The position numbers and the translations under genes are program-made. From positions 62,001 through 126,000 of the forward strand of contig NZ_CANMDB010000011.1 in assembly GCF_947496515.1 (NCBI RefSeq): a stretch of DNA of 64,000 nt, in the 5' to 3' direction. Under the pieces are notes generated by a model that did not search any database, had not been told where the DNA came from, and saw only the letters and a program-made list of their open reading frames with translations. The stretch comes from an uncultured Roseobacter sp. (GTDB taxonomy: Bacteria > Pseudomonadota > Alphaproteobacteria > Rhodobacterales > Rhodobacteraceae). Shown piece after piece: positions 57,914-64,000 of the stretch (the stretch's first letter is position 1; every line of letters begins with the position of its first letter).

Positions 57914-58911
57914 GCGGCATCTCCACGGCGCAGGGGCGGTGCCGGCGTCGCCAAGGCCTGCGCGAAGACATCCGCATCCACATTGCCGCCCGATATGGTG
58001 ACGATGACGTCCTGGCGCGCGATCTGATCAGCGTGAAAAAGAGCGGCGGCCAGCGCCACGGCGCCACCGGGTTCGGCCACCAGCTTCAGCCGGCTCCAGG
58101 CAAGGGCCACGGCCTGCAGGGCCTCGTCTTCGGTGACGACAAGACCGGGCCCGGCCAGCCGTTTCAGGATCGGAAAGGTCAGATCACCGGGCTGCGGACT
58201 GATGATCGCGTCACACAGGCTGCCCGACAGCTTCGCATTCCGCTCGATCCGGCCCGAGCGGAGCGAGCGCGCCACATCGTCGAACCCCGCCGGTTCCGCC
58301 GGGCGCACCCGCAGCCCCGGCGCGTCCGCTTCCAGCGCCAAAGCGATGCCCGAGGTAAAGCCGCCCCCGCCACAGCAGACAATGACATCCGCCGCGCCGA
58401 TCCCTTCCTTTGCGGCCTGGGCGGCAATCTCCAGCCCGGTCGTGCCCTGTCCCGCGATCACAAAGGGGTCGTCGTAGGGTTTGATCAGGCTCAGCCCGCG
58501 CGCTTCGGTCAGCTGCGCACCGATGGCGGCGCGGTCCTCCCCGCCGGGACGATCGTAGAGCACGACCTCCGCCCCCAAGGCGCGGGTGTTGTCGATCTTC
58601 ATGCGCGGCGCATCCTCGGGCATGATGATGACCGCCGGAACACCGTGCATCCGCGCGGCCAGCGCGACACCCTGCGCGTGGTTGCCGCTGGAAAAGGCAA
58701 TGACCCCGCGCCGCCGCACGTCCTCAGGCAGCGCCGAGACCGCAGACCACGCACCGCGAAACTTAAAACTGCCGGTATGCTGCAGGCACTCGGGCTTGAT
58801 CCAGACGCGGCGGCCCGCGATCTCATCCAGAAAAGGAGAACTCAGCAGCGGTGTCCGGCGGATCTGGCCCCGCCCGCGGTCTGCGGCGGCCCGGATCATT
58901 TCGATATTCAT
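57910..58911 (-). CDS. threonine/serine dehydratase-like PLP enzyme
   Basis: 333 residues, fold type II PLP enzyme. PLP lysine K50 in GSFKFRGAWSA, phosphate loop CCGGGGFTSGIAL near 178. No C-terminal ACT domain, so it is the catabolic or serine-racemase-like form. It deaminates threonine or serine, or acts on a 3-hydroxy amino acid. The position within a pca operon suggests a pathway amino acid, which is inference. ATG at 58911, 1 bp after the upstream stop. Confidence 0.88.
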   Translation of the reverse strand: MNIEMIRAAADRGRGQIRRTPLLSSPFLDEIAGRRVWIKPECLQHTGSFKFRGAWSAVSALPEDVRRRGVIAFSSGNHAQGVALAARMHGVPAVIIMPEDAPRMKIDNTRALGAEVVLYDRPGGEDRAAIGAQLTEARGLSLIKPYDDPFVIAGQGTTGLEIAAQAAKEGIGAADVIVCCGGGGFTSGIALALEADAPGLRVRPAEPAGFDDVARSLRSGRIERNAKLSGSLCDAIISPQPGDLTFPILKRLAGPGLVVTEDEALQAVALAWSRLKLVAEPGGAVALAAALFHADQIARQDVIVTISGGNVDADVFAQALATPAPPLRRGDAA

Positions 58912-58912
58912 G

Positions 58913-59746
58913 TCATCCTCCTTGTTGCAGCTTGGACAACCACGTCTGCAATGCCGCCACCGATTCCGGTTCGTCCAGAAAAGGGACATGTCCACGCCCC
59001 GAGACGGTGACGGCGATCATATCTGGGCGACGCCGCTGCATCTCTTGCACGGTGGCCTGGCTCAGCAGGTTGGAGTTTTCGCCGCGAATACAGGCCAGAG
59101 GCAAGCCGCCAAGCGCATCGAAGTAAGGCCACAGATCCGGTGCCGCCTGCGCCCCGACAGCCTCCACAGCGTCGCGCAGGCGGGGGTCATAGGTGATGTC
59201 CAACCCTTTTTCGGTCTGTCGAAAGTGGCGGTTTGCCTCTTCCACCCACCTGACCATCGACACGTCCTTGAAGCCGTCGTTCATCCGCTGCAGCGACTTT
59301 GCGGCCTGCGCCAGCGTCTTGACGCTTGGCCCGCGGCCCAGATACCCCATGATGTGGTCAAGGCCCCGCTGCTCGATCACCGGGCCGATGTCATTGAGCG
59401 CCACGCCCAGCAAACGCTCCTTGGCAGCCATCGCCAGACCCATGGCGTTGAGCCCACCGCGCGAGGTACCAAGGACGGCGACCCGTTCAAGCTCCAGATG
59501 ATCCAGCAGCTCGATCACATCGCGGCACTCGACCGGCAGGACGTAATTCTGCCAGTTGTCATCCCAGTCAGACTGTCCGCGCCCGCGGTAGTCTAGCTTG
59601 ATCAGCCGCGCATCGGAGAGATGCGGGGTCACATAATCGAAATCCCGCGTGGACCGTGTCAGCCCCGCCAGGCAGAGGATCGGCACCCCGTCACCATCAT
59701 CGGTGTAGTGCAGCGATAACCCATCGGAGGTTGTCAGATGGCTCAT
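58913..59746 (-). CDS. alpha/beta hydrolase
   Basis: 277 residues. Nucleophile S95 in LGTSRGGLNAMG, oxyanion segment CLAGLTRSTRDFDYV, and His in SGRGHVPFLDEPE near residue 255. Esterase, lactonase or C-C bond hydrolase are all possible. It overlaps the HAD dehalogenase by 4 bp at its start. Operon member. Confidence 0.88.
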   Translation of the reverse strand: MSHLTTSDGLSLHYTDDGDGVPILCLAGLTRSTRDFDYVTPHLSDARLIKLDYRGRGQSDWDDNWQNYVLPVECRDVIELLDHLELERVAVLGTSRGGLNAMGLAMAAKERLLGVALNDIGPVIEQRGLDHIMGYLGRGPSVKTLAQAAKSLQRMNDGFKDVSMVRWVEEANRHFRQTEKGLDITYDPRLRDAVEAVGAQAAPDLWPYFDALGGLPLACIRGENSNLLSQATVQEMQRRRPDMIAVTVSGRGHVPFLDEPESVAALQTWLSKLQQGG

Positions 59747-60432
59747 GACAGCCCAGCCAGCGCCGGAATCCCGGTCAGATCCCCCAGGGTATGGACAGGT
59801 TCCCATGGCAGAAGGTCCACGGGGTCACCCGCCCGATTGACCCAGGCGGTGGTAAAGCCGTAGCCCGTCGCACAGCCCGCATCCCAGCCGTTGGAGGAGA
59901 CAAAGAGCACCTCTTCCTTGCTGCAGCCAAAGCGGCGCAGAACCATGTCGTAGACGATGGCGGCGGGCTTGAAGATGCCGACGCTCTCCACTGATAGGGT
60001 ATCATCGAGCAGCGCCTCGATCCCCGCGGAGCGTACGGCACCCACCAGCATCTCCGGCGAGCCATTGGACAGGATCGCGGTGTTCATCCCGCCGTCTTTC
60101 AGGCTCCGCAGCATCTGCGGCACCTCCGGGTAGCTCTGAAGTTCCCAGTAAAGCGCCAGCAGCCGTGCGCGCAGGGCGGCGTTGCCGTCCAGCCCCGTCT
60201 TCTCCAGTGCCCAGTCCAGCCCGTCCTCGGTCACCTTGCCGAAATCAGTATGCGCGTCTGCCACCGCGCGCAGCCAGGTGTATTGCAGCTGCTTGAGGCG
60301 CCAGTGCTCGGCCAGCGCGGGCCAGCTGTCCTTCAGCTCCGTGAAATCGGGTTCATCCGCGGCCTGCCGGGCGGCGGCGGCCACGTCAAAGAGCGTCCCA
60401 TAAGCGTCAAAAACGCATGTGGTGATCGGCAT
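59743..60432 (-). CDS. haloacid dehalogenase type II
   Basis: 229 residues. Nucleophile D9 in CVFDAYGTLFD, then NTAILSNGSPEM, the conserved Lys in VGIFKPAAIVYD and VSSNGWDAGCATGYG are the L-2-haloacid dehalogenase (HAD subfamily I) motifs. It could hydrolyse short L-2-haloacids or act as a phosphatase. ATG at 60432 has GGGG 6 bp upstream; an ATG at 60438 sits too close. First gene of the pca-type operon. Confidence 0.9.
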   Translation of the reverse strand: MPITTCVFDAYGTLFDVAAAARQAADEPDFTELKDSWPALAEHWRLKQLQYTWLRAVADAHTDFGKVTEDGLDWALEKTGLDGNAALRARLLALYWELQSYPEVPQMLRSLKDGGMNTAILSNGSPEMLVGAVRSAGIEALLDDTLSVESVGIFKPAAIVYDMVLRRFGCSKEEVLFVSSNGWDAGCATGYGFTTAWVNRAGDPVDLLPWEPVHTLGDLTGIPALAGLS

Positions 60433-60561
60433 CCGCATCCCCTTTCAATGAGTGTGGGGGCAGAGTGTCACGGGCGGCCCGTCGCCGAAAGACTTAATCG
60501 GTGGGTTTTCGCGGGGATCTAATATGCTGGACGGCATCGTGAGAGATGCCTGGCAGATGGA

Positions 60562-60580
60562 ATTCCCGTTCAGCGGGAAT
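60562..60580 (-). terminator. hairpin downstream of the small membrane protein gene
   Basis: ATTCCCG and CGGGAAT form a 7-bp stem with a TTCAG loop, 17 bp past the stop of the gene at 60597 on its strand. No T-tract, so a weak or Rho-assisted terminator. Confidence 0.45.
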
Positions 60581-60596
60581 AGTGCGCTGTGCCGTC

Positions 60597-60845
60597 CTAC
60601 CGCTCGGCAGTCTCCAGCGGCGCACCGATAAAGCTGGCCTGATAGGTCATCTGTGACTGCGCATCCGCCGCCTGACGGGCGATCTGGCCCTTGAGCTGTG
60701 CGCGTACGCCCGGCTCCGTCAGGAGGGCTGCGCCAAAGGTCACCACGGTGACCAGCACCAGACCCCGTGCCCAACGGCGCGCCGTCCGGGCGCGCTGTCT
60801 GCAACGGGCCTGTCGCAGCCCCTGGGGTGTCAGTGTGAAATCCAT
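60597..60845 (-). CDS. small single-pass membrane protein, unknown function
   Basis: 82 residues. An Arg/Gln-rich N-terminal tail (about 10-26), a membrane helix (about 27-43, ARGLVLVTVVTFGAALL) and a C-terminal polar segment with AQLKGQIARQAADAQSQMTY. The positive-inside rule puts the N-terminus in the cytoplasm. No family recognised. Located 70 bp after fabI on the same strand. Confidence 0.65.
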   Translation of the reverse strand: MDFTLTPQGLRQARCRQRARTARRWARGLVLVTVVTFGAALLTEPGVRAQLKGQIARQAADAQSQMTYQASFIGAPLETAER

Positions 60846-60915
60846 GGGCAGCGTATAACCCAGGATTGTGGCAGGAATGGGGCAGCGGTGTTACCTGTGG
60901 CGCAAGGGCGCAGGC

Positions 60916-61707
60916 TCAGATGTTTTCGGGCTGCGGCATCCCCAGCACGTGATAGCCACCATCGACACGGATCACCTCGCCCGTGGTGCAGGCACCCGCG
61001 TCAGAGGCAAGATAGACCGCCGTGCCGCCCACGGCCTCCAGCGTTGCATTGGACCTGAGCGGCGCGTTCTCGCCCGTGTGTTTATAGGTGCGCCGCGCCC
61101 CGCCGATGGCGGCCCCCGCCAGGGTCTTCATCGGGCCGGGAGAGATCGCATTCACGCGGATGCCTTCCGGCCCGAGATCATTGGCCAGATAGCGCGTCGC
61201 ACTCTCCAGTGCGGCTTTGGCCACACCCATGACGTTGTAGTTCGGCACCACCGTGTTGCTGCCCTGATAGGTCAGGGTCATCAGCGTCCCGCCGTTCTCG
61301 ACCATCAGGGGATGTGCCCGGCGCGCCACCTCGATGAAGGAATAGGCGCTGATCTCCATCGTGCGACCGAAATTGGCGCGGCTGGTGTTGAGGATCCGGC
61401 CGGTCAGCTCCGACTTGTCGGAAAAGGCGATGGCGTGGACCAGAAAATCAATCGTTGGCCAGCGCGCGCCCAACTGCTCGAACGCCGTATCCAGCGAGGC
61501 ATCATCGGTCACATCCACATCGACCATGAAGTCCGAGCCCACGGAGGCTGCCAGCGGCTCCAGCCGTTTCCCGAACGCCTCACCCTGATAGGTAAAGGCC
61601 AGCTCCGCTCCCGCATCTGCCATCGCCTTGGCGATGCCCCAGGCGATGGAACGCTCGTTGGCAACGCCCATGATCAGACCGCGTTTCCCCTGCAAAAGAC
61701 CCGACAT
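60916..61707 (-). CDS. fabI: enoyl-ACP reductase (NADH)
   Basis: 263 residues, SDR fold. It reduces enoyl-ACP in the last step of each fatty-acid elongation cycle. Cofactor loop GVANERSIAWGIAKAMADAG, catalytic Y157 and K164 (YNVMGVAKAAL, spacing Y-x6-K typical of FabI) and Y147. It lies 4 bp after fabB, forming fabA-fabB-fabI. Confidence 0.97.
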   Translation of the reverse strand: MSGLLQGKRGLIMGVANERSIAWGIAKAMADAGAELAFTYQGEAFGKRLEPLAASVGSDFMVDVDVTDDASLDTAFEQLGARWPTIDFLVHAIAFSDKSELTGRILNTSRANFGRTMEISAYSFIEVARRAHPLMVENGGTLMTLTYQGSNTVVPNYNVMGVAKAALESATRYLANDLGPEGIRVNAISPGPMKTLAGAAIGGARRTYKHTGENAPLRSNATLEAVGGTAVYLASDAGACTTGEVIRVDGGYHVLGMPQPENI

Positions 61708-61711
61708 GCGG

Positions 61712-62941
61712 CTACTCCTGGTATCTGGACAGGATCATCGACCCGTTGGTGCCACCAAAGCCAAAGGAATTGGTCATGACGGAATCGAGCCCGGCGTCAC
61801 CGATATAGCTGGTTGCGATCTCGCCCGGCTCGAAGGCCGGATCCAGCGTCTCGACGTTGATGGACGGTGCGATGAAATCATGCTCCAGCATCAACAGACA
61901 ATAGATCGCCTCCTGAGCGCCCGCCGCACCCTGGCTATGGCCGGTCATGGATTTGGTGGAGCTGACGGGCGGCTGTGTGCGCCCCTTGAAGGCCCGCCGC
62001 ACCGCTTCCATCTCCGGCTGGTCACCAGCCGGGGTGGAGGTGCCGTGGGCGTTGATGTAGCTGACGCTGCGGCCTTCGGGCAGCGTGGCAAGCGCCAGCT
62101 CCATCGCCCGTCCGCCGCCTTCGCCCGACGGTGCGACCATGTCGTGCCCGTCCGAGGTGGCCGCATAGCCAGTGACTTCGGCGTAGATGCGGGCACCGCG
62201 CGCCACCGCGTGATCAAGATCTTCCAACACGACGATCCCACCGCCGCCAGAGATGACGAAACCGTCGCGGTCCGCATCGAAGGCGCGGCTCGCGCGCTCC
62301 GGCGTGTCATTGTACTTTGACGACATGGCGCCCATGGCGTCAAAAAGGCACGACAACGTCCAGTCGAGCTCCTCTCCGCCGCCCGCGAACATTACGTCCT
62401 GCTTGCCCAGCATGATCTGCTCTGCCGCGTTGCCAATGCAGTGCAGCGAGGTCGAGCAGGCGGAGGTGATGGAGTAGTTGATGCCCTTGATCTTGTAGGC
62501 GGTGGACAGGTTGGCGCTGACCGTCGAGGACATGCATTTGGGCACCGCAAAGGGGCCGATCCGCTTGGTCGCACCGGTCTTTTTGACCACCTCATGGGCC
62601 GTCAGCATCGCACTGGTCGATGGCCCGCCCGATCCTGCCACCAGGCCGGTGCGCGGGTTCGACACCATATCTTCGCTCAGCCCCGCGTCGGCGATGGCCT
62701 GACCCATGGCGATATAGGCATAGGCTGATCCGGGGCCCATGAACCGCAGCGTGCGCTTGTCTACATGCTCTGCCACGTCGATCTTGAGCGTTCCGGCAAT
62801 CTGGCTGCGAAAGCCGTGCTCGACCATGTCGGGGCAGGCGGTGATCCCGCTGCTGCCGGCTTTCAGCGCGGCCAGCACTTCTTCGGCATTATTGCCGATG
62901 GAGGAGACAATCCCCAACCCTGTCACAACGACGCGGCGCAT
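61712..62941 (-). CDS. fabB: beta-ketoacyl-ACP synthase I
   Basis: 409 residues. Cys-His-His triad C162 (SITSACSTSLHCI), H299 (INAHGTSTPAGDQ) and H335 (STKSMTGHSQGAAG). The HGTSTPAGD form and the partnership with FabA mark it as FabB (unsaturated fatty acid branch) rather than FabF. 51 bp after fabA. Confidence 0.96.
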   Translation of the reverse strand: MRRVVVTGLGIVSSIGNNAEEVLAALKAGSSGITACPDMVEHGFRSQIAGTLKIDVAEHVDKRTLRFMGPGSAYAYIAMGQAIADAGLSEDMVSNPRTGLVAGSGGPSTSAMLTAHEVVKKTGATKRIGPFAVPKCMSSTVSANLSTAYKIKGINYSITSACSTSLHCIGNAAEQIMLGKQDVMFAGGGEELDWTLSCLFDAMGAMSSKYNDTPERASRAFDADRDGFVISGGGGIVVLEDLDHAVARGARIYAEVTGYAATSDGHDMVAPSGEGGGRAMELALATLPEGRSVSYINAHGTSTPAGDQPEMEAVRRAFKGRTQPPVSSTKSMTGHSQGAAGAQEAIYCLLMLEHDFIAPSINVETLDPAFEPGEIATSYIGDAGLDSVMTNSFGFGGTNGSMILSRYQE

Positions 62942-62992
62942 GGTGTATTTCCTCTTCCTCTTGCACGGCCCCGCAGGACCACGCAGATACGA

Positions 62993-63502
62993 TCAGTTCT
63001 CGGACAGCGCGACTTTCATGTCGCTGACCTGATAAATCGTTTCCCCATCGGCCTCTACCCGGCCATTGGCAACCCCCATTGTCAAGCGTCGGGTCTGCAC
63101 TGCCTTGGTGAAGTCAACGTAATAGGTCAGCATCTTGCGGTCGGGGCGCACCATGCCCGTCAGCTTCACCTCGCCCACGCCAAGCGCATAGCCGCGTCCC
63201 TGCCAGCCGCGCCAGCCCAGGTTGAACCCGGTGAGCTGCCAAAGCCCGTCGAGGCCCAGGCACCCCGGCATGATCGGATTGCCGGGAAAATGGCACTCGA
63301 AAAACCACAGATCTGGCGTGATGTCGAATTCGGCGACCACATGGCCCTTGCCGTTCGGCCCGCCATCGCCGGAGATGTCGGTAATCCGGTCCATCATCAG
63401 CATCGGCGGTTCGGGCAGCTGCGCATTGCCGGGGCCAAAAAGCGCGCCCCGCGCGCATTTCAGCAGATCTTCCTTATCGAAAGAGGTGGGGTATTGGCCC
63501 AT
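62993..63502 (-). CDS. fabA: 3-hydroxydecanoyl-ACP dehydratase/isomerase
   Basis: 169 residues, hotdog fold. Catalytic H71 ([11 protein letters not shown]) and D85 ([11 protein letters not shown]). It dehydrates and isomerises the C10 intermediate, beginning anaerobic unsaturated fatty acid synthesis. [14 protein letters not shown] is the typical N-terminus; the longer upstream frame is arginine-rich shadow. First gene of the fab operon, divergent from irr, with 193 bp between. Confidence 0.97.
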   Translation of the reverse strand: MGQYPTSFDKEDLLKCARGALFGPGNAQLPEPPMLMMDRITDISGDGGPNGKGHVVAEFDITPDLWFFECHFPGNPIMPGCLGLDGLWQLTGFNLGWRGWQGRGYALGVGEVKLTGMVRPDRKMLTYYVDFTKAVQTRRLTMGVANGRVEADGETIYQVSDMKVALSEN

Positions 63503-63638
63503 TCCGGCGTCTCCTGCTCGGTCTTTGGTGTGTCGAAACCCTCTAGCACCCGGCTCCCGGCTTCTGCAAGTGCGCGCGATGCGGCGCTGATCCGGGCGGT
63601 CCCGGACCCCCACCATTCAGAAAACCGCCTGAATTGAA

Positions 63639-63668
63639 TTGAAAACCACCCCTGAAGCTCCTTATATA
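63639..63668 (+). promoter_or_regulatory. sigma-70-type promoter for irr
   Basis: TTGAAA (63639-63644), 17 nt, TTATAT (63662-63667). A perfect inverted repeat CTCCT-TATAT-AGGAG (63658-63672) covers the -10, so a repressor site is plausible, perhaps for Irr itself. The irr ATG follows at 63696 with AGGTGAG about 8 bp upstream. Confidence 0.65.
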
Positions 63669-63695
63669 GGAGGGGTACGCAGGTGAGTTATTGAC

Positions 63696-64000
63696 ATGAC
63701 GTCTACGGAACAGGAAGTCGGAGCCGCGTGGCTGGCCAAGGCCGGGTTGCGGCCAACGCGTCAGCGCGTCGCTTTGGCGAGCCTGCTGATTGGTGACGGT
63801 CAGCACCGTCACGTCACCGCCGAGAGCCTGTTTGATTCCGCCAAGGATCAGGGCGAGGCCGTTTCGCTGGCGACAGTCTACAACACGCTGCGCGCCTTCT
63901 GCGATGCCGGGCTGATGCAGGAAGTCACCGTTGACGGCTCCAAAAGCTACTTTGACACCAACACCCACGACCACCCGCACTTCTTCTGGGAAGACGAGGC
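63696..64000 (+). CDS. irr: Fur-family regulator, Irr-type (truncated by the window end)
   Basis: About 101 residues are seen; the gene runs off the window. Winged HTH (LRPTRQRVALASLLI), DNA-recognition helix AVSLATVYNTLRAF and the metal/heme-type segment HDHPHFFWEDE, where Irr proteins have a HxH heme site. Irr is the iron-response regulator of alphaproteobacteria, controlling iron uptake and heme synthesis by sensing heme. Its place beside fabA is typical of Rhodobacterales. The C-terminal half cannot be checked. Confidence 0.88.
   Translation, partial: MTSTEQEVGAAWLAKAGLRPTRQRVALASLLIGDGQHRHVTAESLFDSAKDQGEAVSLATVYNTLRAFCDAGLMQEVTVDGSKSYFDTNTHDHPHFFWEDE

Overview
The window is GC-rich, densely coding DNA from an alphaproteobacterium, almost certainly of the Rhodobacterales (Roseobacter group). 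The evidence is the fabA-fabB-fabI block divergent from an irr-type Fur regulator, a VPLPA-CTERM surface protein, a pair of MerR regulators beside fatty-acid oxidation genes, a malic enzyme fused to a phosphotransacetylase-like domain, and a Roseobacter-style mix of small-molecule catabolism genes. No rRNA, tRNA, IS element, prophage or CRISPR array was seen. The window looks like ordinary chromosome.

Layout. 1-3490: a + strand cluster of a truncated DapA-family lyase, hydantoinase/dihydropyrimidinase, Asp/Glu (hydantoin) racemase and LysR regulator. 3491-9416: a KAS III-like enzyme, a Crp/Fnr-type regulator, an unknown small gene, a membrane GGDEF-EAL protein and a flavodoxin-fold oxidoreductase. 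9650-18392: carB, an alpha/beta hydrolase, a small membrane protein, glyA, nadK, a BciB/FrhB-like iron-sulfur reductase and csbD. 18493-25829: VPLPA-CTERM protein, propionyl-CoA synthetase, small lipoprotein, malic enzyme, a VOC-cupin fusion and a DUF3072 protein. 25922-29542: nucleoside salvage genes cdd-deoA-deoB-upp. 29607-34233: a secreted protein, a membrane protein, an acyl-CoA synthetase and a sulfotransferase.

34326-43093 (- strand) is a fatty-acid oxidation region: two MerR regulators, acyl-CoA dehydrogenase, GST, thiolase, a double NTF2-like protein and a FadJ-type bifunctional enzyme. 43227-45476: two hotdog thioesterases and a MATE exporter, translationally coupled. 45694-51768: pyrD, a DUF952 protein, a periplasmic 5'-nucleotidase, a divergent LysR/glutaryl-CoA dehydrogenase pair and a methyltransferase. 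52096-54455: an enolase-superfamily enzyme with a zinc alcohol dehydrogenase. 54565-60432: a tight six-gene operon with pcaD and pcaB of the beta-ketoadipate pathway, an MFS exporter, a PLP dehydratase, a hydrolase and a HAD dehalogenase. 60597-64000: a small membrane protein, then fabI, fabB and fabA reading leftward, and irr reading rightward off the window end.

The least explained material is between genes. Two loci carry arrays of an 11-bp CGTCGGTA-type unit in opposite orientations (5163-5217 and 51969-52012). Five perfect loop-less palindromes of 22-26 bp, plus a 14-bp one, sit in three intergenic gaps (15750-15801, 30254-30365, 51776-51911). A 29-bp exact inverted repeat links 14319-14347 and 39685-39713, with a diverged third copy at 39857-39876. 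Two small stress-type genes (csbD and the DUF3072 gene) carry matches to the alphaproteobacterial EcfG general-stress promoter.
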